This document shows, one piece after another, positions 14,171 through 23,450 of a stretch of DNA of 45,002 nt; position 1 is the stretch's first letter, and each line of letters starts with the position of its first letter. The translations under genes and the position numbers were made by a program. A model generated the notes under the pieces. It did not search any database and was not told where the DNA came from. It worked only from the letters and a program-made list of their open reading frames with translations. The stretch spans positions 1 through 45,002 of the forward strand of contig JAFSKT010000038.1 in the NCBI GenBank assembly GCA_017448845.1, written 5' to 3'. This DNA is from Lachnospiraceae bacterium. GTDB lineage: Bacteria; Bacillota; Clostridia; Lachnospirales; Lachnospiraceae.

Positions 14171-16357
14171 TCATTGAGGAATGACATAACTTCCGTCCAG
14201 ATTGCCGCTGAAGAATATGGTCTGTAACGAATCGTCATAGCTCCATTCAGTCTTCTTTGCCTTATAATACTTTTCACCGATCAGAACCTTCACGGTGGAA
14301 AGGCTTCCGTCCGCTTTATACTTCGTGAAAATACCGGTATCATTTCTGACACAGAAGGGATTTACCTTGTAGGGAAGTCCCAATCCTCCCTTTGTGGCAG
14401 TCTTCAGCAGCTTCACAACGCTTCTATCCACTCCGTAAAGCCCGGTGATCTGGTAGAGCCCGGTCTTCTTATTTATCTTCACCTTTGTGGCGTTATAGGT
14501 GTTGCCTTCATAGACAACAATAACTCCCGGTTCTCCAAAAACTCTGATATCCGATTTCTGTTTTCCCCAGAATGGAAGGGCATAACAATAGTATATTTCG
14601 AAACCGGACCTTTCTTCCTTACGATATTCCATGGGCTTGTTCTCCGAAAGCGAATTTCCAAGGCCTTCAGGGATTTTGACGGAGGGATCATCCTTTCCGG
14701 AAGGATCATCGCTTCCGGAAGGGTCACCGCCTTTAATAGTGACTGTCACACAGGCCGCAGGGCTGTTATAGTGGTTTTCGTCCCCCAGCGCCCTGTACCA
14801 TACGTAGTAGGTTCCGCCATCCCTTCCTTCCGGAACAGTTGAAGAAAACTCTTCATCAGCGGGTCTTCTGGTATCATCCTTTATAGGGACATACTGGATC
14901 TCTCCTCCTTCTGCCGCACCCTCTGTCACCAGGGTATGAGTATTTCCGTCGTATTCCAGTCCCTCGATCGGAGCCGGGGCTGTTGTAACTTTGGCCGACT
15001 CATAGGAGATCTTATAAGAATAGATGTATAACCTGTCCTCTTTATCATTGTAGCTGTTTCCGACCCAGGTTACCGCTCCGTTTGCACATACAGGCATTTC
15101 ATAGGGGTTCAGGGTGGCTTTTTCATCCAGCAGGGTGGCCGGAACGATCACGTCCCCCTTATCATCCATAATAATACCGTACACTCCCTTATAATCTATT
15201 CCTTCCCAATAATGATATAGAACGAATATTAACTGACCGTCAAGGGCCGCTATCTGGACGTGTTTTATCTTGGCGCCTTCCCTGATATCGGTAAGCCATT
15301 CAACTCCGTGATTTGTTACGTCTTCGCTGCCATCCATTCCGGATTTGCCGCTCCTCTCACCGGAGGTGGTATAAGAAGCAGGTGAGTTCAGATCCGCATA
15401 TGGATCGAAAACCTGCAGGAAGATATTCTCCCTTTCGTTGAGGGCATTTTCGTTCAGTGAACGGGCAGACTGAGCCGCAAAGGCCATCCTGCCGTCGTGA
15501 AGAGCCGCAAGCCCCCCTGTATGGGCATAATTATTATTTAAGGAATCATTTACCCAGAAATTAAAGAGCTGGGAATTTGTGCCTTTGGTATATGCACCAC
15601 CTGACATTTCAGCGGAATACAGGGTAAAGGCCCTGCCGTAACAGTCTCCCTCGCTTAAGAAAACAAAGCCTTTATCCACCGGTACCACTCTCTGCGCAAA
15701 GGAATGGGATTCATAAAATAATCCCATATTGACCTTTGACATATCTTTGATATTGACGGAAAAAACAGAATTACTCTGGTGTCCGTTGTACATTTTCCTG
15801 GCATACTCCACGGTAAGGATATCCCCGGTTATGGCAGCATCACAGTTCCCGGCTTCAAAAGGCTTCTGAGTATAGAATCCATCATCAAAATAATCCTCAA
15901 TGCTGGAACTTCCGTTATCCCCTACAGTCTTAATATGCTCTCCGATCATGTCATACTTAGATATGAAGACGGTCTCCCTGTTCCTGTCGGATGTGGTATT
16001 TTCTTCTCCGGTGACCAGATAGAAATTGCCATCCTTATCACAGAGCGCTGTCCCGAACAGTGGATGCTGCATCTCAAGTTCAACTTTCCCGGCAAAATCC
16101 ATGTTTTCATTTGTCATATATACATCAACCCTGTTCTGTGAAACATGAGCGATAGCATAACAGAAATTTCCGTCGGGTCCCTCAAACTGGGGGACATTCG
16201 TGATCCCTTCCCAGTTTTCGTATTCTCCCGCGGCTTTGACATGAATAATATTGCCGGTATCCTTTGCCTCGAAATCCGCATATGCCGTCCCGCATAACAA
16301 CAGGGAAACACTTGTCAGAGTTAATAAAAACAGCGCTGTCTTTTCCTTGAATCTCAT
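14171..16357 (-). CDS. Secreted protein of unknown function with MBG-like domain
   Basis: The start is the ATG at 16357 (728 aa), which has AAGGA 8 nt upstream and leads directly into a signal peptide (MRFKEKTALFLL... ending GTAYA). The open frame to 16432 would put 25 charged residues before it. After the signal, residues ~30-450 have repeated strands of the type DGNFYLVTG, KGFVFLSEGD, LHDGRMAFAA and LDGQLIFVLY. This suggests a beta-propeller-like fold, an inference from spacing only. A segment with EYDGNTHTLV around 475-570 resembles an MBG/Ig-like domain. A short Gly-Asp-Pro-Ser linker follows, then a C-terminal part ending in VKVLIGEKYYKAKKTEW. I do not recognise a catalytic motif. An extended -10 (16437-16445) may give it its own promoter. 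Confidence 0.72.
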   Translation of the reverse strand: MRFKEKTALFLLTLTSVSLLLCGTAYADFEAKDTGNIIHVKAAGEYENWEGITNVPQFEGPDGNFCYAIAHVSQNRVDVYMTNENMDFAGKVELEMQHPLFGTALCDKDGNFYLVTGEENTTSDRNRETVFISKYDMIGEHIKTVGDNGSSSIEDYFDDGFYTQKPFEAGNCDAAITGDILTVEYARKMYNGHQSNSVFSVNIKDMSKVNMGLFYESHSFAQRVVPVDKGFVFLSEGDCYGRAFTLYSAEMSGGAYTKGTNSQLFNFWVNDSLNNNYAHTGGLAALHDGRMAFAAQSARSLNENALNERENIFLQVFDPYADLNSPASYTTSGERSGKSGMDGSEDVTNHGVEWLTDIREGAKIKHVQIAALDGQLIFVLYHYWEGIDYKGVYGIIMDDKGDVIVPATLLDEKATLNPYEMPVCANGAVTWVGNSYNDKEDRLYIYSYKISYESAKVTTAPAPIEGLEYDGNTHTLVTEGAAEGGEIQYVPIKDDTRRPADEEFSSTVPEGRDGGTYYVWYRALGDENHYNSPAACVTVTIKGGDPSGSDDPSGKDDPSVKIPEGLGNSLSENKPMEYRKEERSGFEIYYCYALPFWGKQKSDIRVFGEPGVIVVYEGNTYNATKVKINKKTGLYQITGLYGVDRSVVKLLKTATKGGLGLPYKVNPFCVRNDTGIFTKYKADGSLSTVKVLIGEKYYKAKKTEWSYDDSLQTIFFSGNLDGSYVIPQ

Positions 16358-16436
16358 ATCCTGATCCTTACCGCAGGCATCTGTGCCTGATCCTTTCCGG
16401 TGCGTGCCTGCCATGTCACCGGTGTATGTCATAAAC

Positions 16437-16445
16437 AGTATAGCA
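16437..16445 (-). promoter_or_regulatory. Possible extended -10 promoter for the 16357-14171 gene
   Basis: TGC-TATACT on the minus strand fits an extended -10 element, with no good -35. A CCGTAT/ATACGG hairpin (16450-16468) lies just upstream in the 130-nt gap after the coiled-coil gene. Confidence 0.4.
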
Positions 16446-16487
16446 TTATCCGTATATAAATCATACGGCTTAAATTGATGTTTTACC

Positions 16488-17687
16488 TCAGACCGGCGTG
16501 AAACCTGAAACTATGCTCAAGACCTCTTCTCCGTATTCCGGATAGTCCTTGACTATGGAATTTATCTCATCTCTGGAGATATCACGGGTCTGGGTATTAT
16601 ATTCTATGCGCTTTCTTATGGAAGAACGGCGCTCGAAGAGTTCGTGCCGGACTTCAACCATCTCTCCCGGATTGACTAAGGCTTCACACTGATTGAGCCA
16701 GATGGTCGGATCTTTTATCTTAAGGGAACGGAGTTCCTTTAGAAGGGCCGTCCTCTCAAGGGAGAGCTCAGAATCTGCTCTTTCCAATGCGATCCGGGCC
16801 TGTTTTTCCTCTATATAGGTATCCCACTGATAAGAAAGCTCATCGGAAGCGTTTACTCTGTACTTCCGGTATTCATACTCCAGAAGATTACTGGTATTTA
16901 CGAAACGGATCTTTACCTTGTTAAGCTCGGAGATCACCGCGTTCATATATCTCTCGCTCCGGGCCAGCTCGCTTTTGGCCTTTGTGTAGGAGATGTATTC
17001 AAAGATAAGGGCCCCTGAAGCTATGAAAGCAGTAAGCAGAAAACCCGGTTCCGCATGCATCATCAGGAAAAACTGAAGGAAGGACAGGAGCAGTACAAGG
17101 AGTACCGCAAAAAGAAAGGTTATAAAGACCATGCTCTTCATGTTCTTCATGGTGGAGCGCATCTCGTTTATCTTATAATCGCATACGGCTTTTTCACCCT
17201 CAAGTTTCTGCAGATCCTGACGGACCAGCTCCTTAAATTCCTCATTTTTCTGCATATTTCGTATGTCGTCCGGGATCTCGTTCTCATATCTTGACATGAT
17301 ACGGTATCTCTCTTCCGATATACGGCCTAAGTTCTTGGATTTGGCCTGGCTTTGGAGGCTTAAGGTATTTATCTTATCCGCTATACGGGCAAGGTTCCTC
17401 TTTGAATCATCGGGTAGAGCGTCTATCACCTCTATATCCGTGAGATAATCCGTCACAAGACGGTACTCCATCTTGGAGCGCTCTATCTCCTTATCCGCTT
17501 CGATCATCTGCTCACAGCAGTTTTCTATATACCTGCTCCTCTGATCCTTTGAACGGATATTGATGGAATCCCTGCGGACAGGCGCAGTATCCTCCCGGAT
17601 GGTATCAGCGTCATAATAGCCCTCATCCTCAGCATCCCCTCTCTTAAGGGTGGATATTTTGTTTTTCATCCAGGAAATAATGCCCAC
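16488..17687 (-). CDS. Coiled-coil protein with two membrane helices (DUF5717 cluster, gene 4)
   Basis: The 399-aa protein starts at GTG (17687) with AGGTGG upstream, 3 nt after the TPR gene. Residues 1-45 are charged. Residues 50-185 are long heptad-like helices rich in Glu, Lys and Arg. Two adjacent hydrophobic helices at ~187-212 and ~217-235 form a hairpin with a short loop. Residues 236-345 are again coiled-coil-like, and the tail is charged. No family is recognised. The topology (both ends cytoplasmic, central hairpin in the membrane) suggests a membrane platform for the other three products of this operon. That is inferred from layout and gene order only. Confidence 0.78.
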   Translation of the reverse strand: MGIISWMKNKISTLKRGDAEDEGYYDADTIREDTAPVRRDSINIRSKDQRSRYIENCCEQMIEADKEIERSKMEYRLVTDYLTDIEVIDALPDDSKRNLARIADKINTLSLQSQAKSKNLGRISEERYRIMSRYENEIPDDIRNMQKNEEFKELVRQDLQKLEGEKAVCDYKINEMRSTMKNMKSMVFITFLFAVLLVLLLSFLQFFLMMHAEPGFLLTAFIASGALIFEYISYTKAKSELARSERYMNAVISELNKVKIRFVNTSNLLEYEYRKYRVNASDELSYQWDTYIEEKQARIALERADSELSLERTALLKELRSLKIKDPTIWLNQCEALVNPGEMVEVRHELFERRSSIRKRIEYNTQTRDISRDEINSIVKDYPEYGEEVLSIVSGFTPV

Positions 17688-17690
17688 GTC

Positions 17691-18521
17691 TTAACCACCT
17701 GTATTTCTGTATCTGTTCTTCCAGTCATTAAGCACACCGTTTCTCAGTGTGACATAACCGTTATAATTTCCTTCGCTTCTCTGCTTCCTGCCCTCTTTTA
17801 AGGATCGGGCGTCATCCCTTCTCATGGCCTTCTTTTCCGCTTCCTTCATCCTCTCAAGGACACGCACATATATATCCTCCGGGATGTTTTTCTTCTTCAT
17901 AAGCTCAAAGAAGCCGTCGCCCTTTACCGCAAGCCTGGCAGCAACTATATATTTATTCATTATCCCGGGATCTCCGGGGTTTAATTCCATAGCTTCCTCA
18001 AAGTACCTGCATGCGCTGTCGAATTTGAACATCCTTCCCGCGGTATTTCCGAGACCGGTAAGGAGTCTTGCCGCATCATAGGGGTTCTGCTCCCTGTCTA
18101 CAAGAGACAGGGCCGCCTTGTACTCTATCACCGCCTCCGGAAGCCTTGAACTCTTAAAGAAAAAGTCCGCCCTTACCCTGTGGGAATCGTTGTAGCTCAT
18201 GTGTTCACTCATGTTAAGGGCTTTGCGGATGGTCTCAACCTCGCTCTCCCCGGAATAGCGGGATTCCGAAAAGAGCATACAGATCCGGTCCGCAAAAGAT
18301 GCTTCCTTTGCAAGCATCTCTTCATACTTATCCGCCATCTCCGGCAGCTCCAACCTGCTGCGGAGGAAACGGGCAAGGCCGCTGCCAAAGTCTTCGGGAT
18401 CAAGCATGAAAACGTTTTCTCTTATATAGTAGAAAAGTTCTTCAAGTGAATAGATCCCTGTGCGGGTGTCCTTTATGATATAGGGTTTTTCACTCCTTTT
18501 TCCTATACACTCAAAGATCAA
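17691..18521 (-). CDS. TPR-containing protein (DUF5717 cluster, gene 3)
   Basis: The 276-aa protein starts at TTG (18521), overlapping the preceding stop as TTGA, with GAGGAG 7 nt upstream. Residues ~115-195 contain two or three tetratricopeptide-like helix pairs. The clearest is FKFDSACRYFEEAMELNPGD, with an A-x2-Y/F-x2-A pattern and the NPGD turn. The C-terminus (205-270) is helical and basic. No signal or membrane segment is seen. TPRs usually bind partner proteins; here the partners are probably the DUF5716/DUF5717-like products with which it is translationally coupled. Confidence 0.8.
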   Translation of the reverse strand: MIFECIGKRSEKPYIIKDTRTGIYSLEELFYYIRENVFMLDPEDFGSGLARFLRSRLELPEMADKYEEMLAKEASFADRICMLFSESRYSGESEVETIRKALNMSEHMSYNDSHRVRADFFFKSSRLPEAVIEYKAALSLVDREQNPYDAARLLTGLGNTAGRMFKFDSACRYFEEAMELNPGDPGIMNKYIVAARLAVKGDGFFELMKKKNIPEDIYVRVLERMKEAEKKAMRRDDARSLKEGRKQRSEGNYNGYVTLRNGVLNDWKNRYRNTGG

Positions 18522-19768
18522 AGCTTAATCTCCTCTTTCCTCTTTTCTCCCGTGGCCCTGAATATCTCTCCGAATCCCAGATCCGTAACCTTTACTCTCA
18601 GCCTTTTCGCCGAGAGGAACTCAAATTCTACCTTTACACGGCTGGCTCTCTCAGGGCGCATGGGCATCCAGTCCAGCCTTATCACCGCATTTCTTTCGTT
18701 CCTGTCCCTTATGTCCGTAAGGACCACTATAAGTTCCCGGTCATGTCCCAGCAGTACTTCCATGGTCTTTGAGGATTCATACCACTTGCTTCCCGCATCC
18801 GCTATGGGGATAAGGGACTCCCTTCCCTCGGAAATAGCCCTTAAACTCACATTTGTAAGCAGGGAATCCTTCCCCAGATAGAGATACCTTCTGCTGATCC
18901 TTATAAGATCCACGTCGTCCGCCGCCGAATAACAGGCTCCCTTGCTGTAAAGGTTCTGTCCCTTAAACACCCTGGACCTGGTGCAGATAAATCTTAAGGT
19001 CCTCTGCTCCCATCTCTCATTAAAGGCTTCCCCCGTAAGGTAAGTACCGGACACGCTCTTTTTAAGGTCTTCCATGGCAACAGCAAGGAATTTCTCGTCC
19101 ATCTTCCTTCTGTCGGCACCAAAGAAGGGGACCATGTCCTCATGTGTCTTCCTTATATCCGATACCAGTACGGGCGCTGTGCCGTGATCTATGCTTAAGT
19201 AATCCGATTCAAAAAGCTCATCGCTGTAATCATATAGCAGGGCTCCGTTTTTCCAGAGGCCTATGGGCTGGCTCAGGGCATAGAAGAAAAAGCTTTCCCC
19301 GTAGCTTATGACTCTTATGGAAGGGATGCTTATGCCTGCAGACTTCATCGCCTCCTCGAAAACCTTTTTTGAAAAAGGATGAACCTCCCTCTCTGTAATG
19401 CAGAGGGCATTCACTCTGGAGGTGGCCGTTTCCGGCGGAAGCCTTAAAAGGTAGGATAAATACCTGCCCAGCAGCACTATCTCCGGAGAATTCTTCCGGT
19501 CCTTCCCCCTCTCTCCGGCAGAAAGCGCTCTCGCAAGGATATCCGTCTCGTACTTCATCTTGAAGCTTTCAGCCCTCTCCACAGCCTCTTCACCGAAGAC
19601 CCACTTATCGCTTCCGGGGAGCTTAAAAGCCGCCACCGGCACCTTGAAATCCTCGTTGCCGCTGTTTCCGGACCAGGTCACCACCCCTTCGGAAGGGTCG
19701 TGACAGGTGGAGATCAGGGTATATTTATCGCTGAAATCTATTCCTACTACAAGTTTTGCCGCTATCAA
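18518..19768 (-). CDS. DUF5716-like protein with actin/Hsp70-like N-terminus
   Basis: The 416-aa protein starts at TTG (19768) inside the stop of the DUF5717-like gene (TTGA), with GGAGGAG 5 nt upstream. The N-terminus KLVVGIDFSDKYTLIS (5-20) resembles the phosphate-1 loop of actin/Hsp70-fold ATPases (h-G-h-D-x-S/G). Residues ~120-160 (ALCITEREVHPFSKKVFEEAMKSAGI) match the pattern of the following subdomain. This suggests nucleotide binding by a degenerate Hsp70/actin fold, which is inferred and not shown. Residues ~290-416 are beta-rich. I recall such proteins as DUF5716, always beside DUF5717 in Lachnospiraceae. No signal peptide is visible. Confidence 0.78.
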   Translation of the reverse strand: MIAAKLVVGIDFSDKYTLISTCHDPSEGVVTWSGNSGNEDFKVPVAAFKLPGSDKWVFGEEAVERAESFKMKYETDILARALSAGERGKDRKNSPEIVLLGRYLSYLLRLPPETATSRVNALCITEREVHPFSKKVFEEAMKSAGISIPSIRVISYGESFFFYALSQPIGLWKNGALLYDYSDELFESDYLSIDHGTAPVLVSDIRKTHEDMVPFFGADRRKMDEKFLAVAMEDLKKSVSGTYLTGEAFNERWEQRTLRFICTRSRVFKGQNLYSKGACYSAADDVDLIRISRRYLYLGKDSLLTNVSLRAISEGRESLIPIADAGSKWYESSKTMEVLLGHDRELIVVLTDIRDRNERNAVIRLDWMPMRPERASRVKVEFEFLSAKRLRVKVTDLGFGEIFRATGEKRKEEIKL

Positions 19769-22700
19769 AAGAACTCCTCCACTGTTTCCGTAAGGGTGAG
19801 GTACTGATCCATAAGATCGTCAAGGCTGGGATCATCCTGCACAGATCCGGACAACAGCATATCATTTATCATATCGTAACGGGAATCCGTTCTCACGCCG
19901 CGGGTAAGGTCTCTTTCCAGTTCCTCGCTCTCGGTGAGTTCCCTTGTTTCACCATCTTCCTCTGTAATGTAATACTGGAGCCGCTCTCCGAAGAAGAGGA
20001 TAAAGTCGGCGGTGTAGACACCGGGGTAATTTTCCTCCATATTGAGCTCCATAAATGAACCGTCTCCGGAATCGTCATCGGAAATGAGATAGTGTATCTT
20101 TACCCTCCTGTCAGGGGCGGTCCTGTATTCCACAAAGGTCCTGTCGTGATAGAGGGCCATGGAAGGAGCATAATCCCTGTATTCACGGAAGAAGTCGAAG
20201 ATAACTCCCTTTTTGATAAGCTTTTCAACAAGAGGCGCTATCTTCTCTTTAAGCGCTTCATCTTCCTGATCCTCGGAATAGTATCGGAGGAGCGCCAGGG
20301 AAGAAATATCACTTAATTCATCCATATCCGTGAATTTCTTTAAGAGAGCCTTGAAGATCCTTTCATCCACTATCTTCTTTTCAACGAAATACTCATGGGC
20401 GATATAATCCAGGCAGGCTGTGACTATCCTCTCACGGCCGCCGTTCTCCATGCAGCTTAAGAGTATCTCGTCCCTGTCAGCGGTAAAGGATCCCGCAAAG
20501 AGCATCTGGGACAGGATACGTTCCTCTATCCTTGCGGTATCAAGCCCGAATTCCCTTGCTGCCTTCCAAACATCCCTTAAATCCTTTATGGTCCCATGGA
20601 ACTCGGCGCAGAGGAAATTCAGTATGTTTTCATCATATTTGCCCTGCTTCAGGGCTTCCATGGAAAGGTTGATAAGGCTTGGATCCTCAGTATTAATACC
20701 CTCGCCTATCATGCGGCTTAAGAGCCGGACAAGGATCACCGGGTCGATTCCTTCAGGGCCGTATTCCCGTATCATGGAATAAACCTTACCGTGCATTCCC
20801 CTTGAGACATAGAGCCTTGCGATCTCGGCCCTCACCTCAATGGAAACCTTGGAAACATCCAGCTTATCCAATATGCTGTCCAATGACTCAAAATCATCTA
20901 TGTCGGAATAATGCCTGAGCAGCGCAAAGTAGCACTCATTCCGGATACTGGTCTCTATTTCCGGGGCTTCAGAGATCACGCGGACACTGCTCTCATTCAC
21001 CTGATTCACGGTGATGGTATGCCTTCCGGAGCCGCAGACATAGAAAGCCTGTCCCGGATCTTTTTCGATACCGTAGCGAATGGCCTTCACAAAGCGGGAA
21101 GGATTGATAAGAGTCCTGTCTTTGACACCCCTCTTTGCTAAAGTTCTCCGCATATCGTCATATTCGGTTATAAGGTCGTATTCCCCGCCGTAGAAGCTTA
21201 TAAGGGCCTTCCCTCCGGTGACGGTACCGGAATGCTCCCTATTGAAGCCGTTTTCCACCGAAGCCACCACCTTCACGCTGGGATCGTCCACGGTGATCTC
21301 ATGGCAGAATATGAGCGGACTGATAGCCAGCATGAAACGGCTTGAAAGCTCATTTTTCGGAAGTCCCGCCACATACTCGTAAATAATGGCGTGGTTTACG
21401 CTTATACGCTTATTCTCCGCCTCCTTAACGGCAAAGGCAGCTATCCTCTGCTCATTGCTCTTAAGTATCTCTGCGGTACTGTCCTTATTGACTATCATGG
21501 ATGCGTAGAACAGAGCCATCCTGTCATTTCCCACGCCCGCGCCTATGCTGAAGTACATAAGTATGGACTCCGGCATCAGTTCGCTGGGATCGTCGGGTGC
21601 TGTATTTAAGTAAGACTCGTAGAGCCTTGTGATCTTTAAGCCGTATCTCACGCCGGCATTGAACCAGCGGAAATCGTCATCGGTCCTTTTTCTGTTTCCC
21701 CTCTCCCTTATTAGGATGGAGCAGATCGCTTCCAAAAGTTCCAGTGAACCGAACCTGTTGTAATAAGCCTTTACCACCTCTAAGAATACGGCGGAATAAC
21801 CCTTCATCCCATAGCTGAAGGAAAGGATGGCGGATACAAGCTTTTCATAGTAAATGCCGTTCTTCACTCCCCAGTACAGGGCGTGGATCTCCGAAAGGGA
21901 ATTGATCTTTGTATGCTCCGGCTTCTCTGTAAGGGCCCTTAAAACCTCTATATATAAAAGTGGATTTTTGGATCCGGACATAAACTGCCGGTCCAAAAGC
22001 TTAAGCCTTTCTTCCGGATGGTCTCCCAGTTCCTTATCTAAATAGAACCTGAACCAGAGCAGCATGGAGGAATCGGGATGCTCTATATGCAGCCGCCTTA
22101 CCTCACCGCTCATCTCATCGGCAAAAACGTTTTCCTTCTTATAGAGGGCCTTTAAGTAATCATAGTATCCCTCGATCTCATAGTGGATATCTCCCAGCAT
22201 GAACTCATTATCTATGAGGGAAAGCATGATCTCCGCGTCATGATCCCTGCCCTCTAAAAGGTAAACATGAGTCATGACAAGCCTCGGCAGTATATCCCTC
22301 TTATCTTCATCGATCATGTGGCTGCAGGTCTCGGACGTCCTGGTGGAGAAGGTCATGAGATCCACTCTCTTTACCCTGAAATCAAGGTAATACCTGATAA
22401 GGGAGGCTATGTTCCTCTGACGCCTGAATAGCCGGGCATTATTCTCCTCTTCAGAGTCGGGAGTCAGGTCCACATCCACTTCTATCTTTATCTCGGAACT
22501 GAAGGATTTAAGTATTATGAAAGCCCTGTTCAATCCACGGTGGAGCTTTTCAGGGTCTATCATGTAATTAAGGGAGGCAAGATCCCCGTCAAAATCACTT
22601 AAGGTTATCAGATCCTTTTTAAGCCTGATAAAGCCCCCTGTGGTCCTGGCACTGATCCTGGTATATCCCCAACCGCTCTTTCTTATCTTTATTTCCTTCG

Positions 22701-23331
22701 GCCTGTTCAGTTCCCCTCTTTCCCTTATCTCCACCTTATCCTGATCTGTAGTGAAGATTACCGGGGACTTCTTATGGACAGCTATCAGGAATTCTTCCAC
22801 GTTCACGCCGGAACCCGGATATACGGAAAAGGCCCTGTAGAGATTTAAGGACCGTCTGTCCTGATCTTTAAAGATATTCTGCATACCGGGGGAGTAAAAC
22901 AGATTTACCGCTTCATCGAAATGATTCCTTGCAAGGTTCGTAAAGTGGAACAGGTTCTTTATCATACCCTGGGAGCTTTCCGGGTACTTCATCACAACGC
23001 TTACGGAGAAGGGAAGCCTGTACTCTCCTTCTTCGGAGATGATGGCTATATCCCCTTTTATCACAGTACCTTCCTGAAGGCCCTTTGCCCTGAAGGTAAA
23101 ATGCACTTCAGACCGGTCCTCTTCCACCTTTACATTATCGCATTCCATCCTGGACTCGGAGGAGACGATCATGCCGTCTATACTGTCCTTCCTTTCGGAA
23201 TGCACATGAAAAACGCCCTCGATATCCTCGTCGGGAAATACCGTAAGCTCCAATTTTTCTTCGGGAAAGGACAAACCCTTATGTTTTTTTCCGAATTCTC
23301 CGCTTAAAATGCGACTGATGTGGCTTTCCAT
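19765..23331 (-). CDS. DUF5717-like giant protein (beta-sandwich plus helical solenoid)
   Basis: The 1188-aa protein is first in a four-gene operon, and a good promoter (23411-23439) lies ~80 nt upstream. The ATG has only a poor ribosome site. Residues ~25-125 and ~165-290 are beta-rich, Ig-like segments. From ~300 to ~1040 the protein is almost entirely short amphipathic helices with TPR/HAT-like spacing, broken by a beta-rich insert near 700-760. Residues ~1075-1150 are again beta-rich (VKIHYLISDDD, YTADFILFFGE), and the tail is acidic. It has no signal peptide or membrane helix, so it is probably a cytoplasmic scaffold. I recall the family as DUF5717, function unknown. Confidence 0.8.
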   Translation of the reverse strand: MESHISRILSGEFGKKHKGLSFPEEKLELTVFPDEDIEGVFHVHSERKDSIDGMIVSSESRMECDNVKVEEDRSEVHFTFRAKGLQEGTVIKGDIAIISEEGEYRLPFSVSVVMKYPESSQGMIKNLFHFTNLARNHFDEAVNLFYSPGMQNIFKDQDRRSLNLYRAFSVYPGSGVNVEEFLIAVHKKSPVIFTTDQDKVEIRERGELNRPKEIKIRKSGWGYTRISARTTGGFIRLKKDLITLSDFDGDLASLNYMIDPEKLHRGLNRAFIILKSFSSEIKIEVDVDLTPDSEEENNARLFRRQRNIASLIRYYLDFRVKRVDLMTFSTRTSETCSHMIDEDKRDILPRLVMTHVYLLEGRDHDAEIMLSLIDNEFMLGDIHYEIEGYYDYLKALYKKENVFADEMSGEVRRLHIEHPDSSMLLWFRFYLDKELGDHPEERLKLLDRQFMSGSKNPLLYIEVLRALTEKPEHTKINSLSEIHALYWGVKNGIYYEKLVSAILSFSYGMKGYSAVFLEVVKAYYNRFGSLELLEAICSILIRERGNRKRTDDDFRWFNAGVRYGLKITRLYESYLNTAPDDPSELMPESILMYFSIGAGVGNDRMALFYASMIVNKDSTAEILKSNEQRIAAFAVKEAENKRISVNHAIIYEYVAGLPKNELSSRFMLAISPLIFCHEITVDDPSVKVVASVENGFNREHSGTVTGGKALISFYGGEYDLITEYDDMRRTLAKRGVKDRTLINPSRFVKAIRYGIEKDPGQAFYVCGSGRHTITVNQVNESSVRVISEAPEIETSIRNECYFALLRHYSDIDDFESLDSILDKLDVSKVSIEVRAEIARLYVSRGMHGKVYSMIREYGPEGIDPVILVRLLSRMIGEGINTEDPSLINLSMEALKQGKYDENILNFLCAEFHGTIKDLRDVWKAAREFGLDTARIEERILSQMLFAGSFTADRDEILLSCMENGGRERIVTACLDYIAHEYFVEKKIVDERIFKALLKKFTDMDELSDISSLALLRYYSEDQEDEALKEKIAPLVEKLIKKGVIFDFFREYRDYAPSMALYHDRTFVEYRTAPDRRVKIHYLISDDDSGDGSFMELNMEENYPGVYTADFILFFGERLQYYITEEDGETRELTESEELERDLTRGVRTDSRYDMINDMLLSGSVQDDPSLDDLMDQYLTLTETVEEFF

Positions 23332-23392
23332 TATGGCTATTTTAATTTCCGGTGATATTTGATATCATAACCGTGAGGACATAATCCCCCGA

Positions 23393-23420
23393 TTGTGACT
23401 CTAACATAACAGTATACACT
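23393..23420 (+). promoter_or_regulatory. Possible plus-strand promoter for the CobD-like gene
   Basis: TTGTGA (23393-23398), a 16-nt spacer and TACACT (23415-23420) are weak matches just upstream of the aminotransferase gene. They overlap the -10 region of the divergent minus-strand promoter, so the two transcripts may interfere. Confidence 0.3.
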
Positions 23421-23439
23421 AAGAACTGTCTTGATACAA
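23411..23439 (-). promoter_or_regulatory. Promoter of the DUF5717-like operon
   Basis: On the minus strand TTGTAT (23439-23434), a 17-nt spacer and TATACT (23416-23411) precede the 23331 start by ~80 nt. Confidence 0.65.
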
Positions 23440-23450
23440 TGAGGTATATG

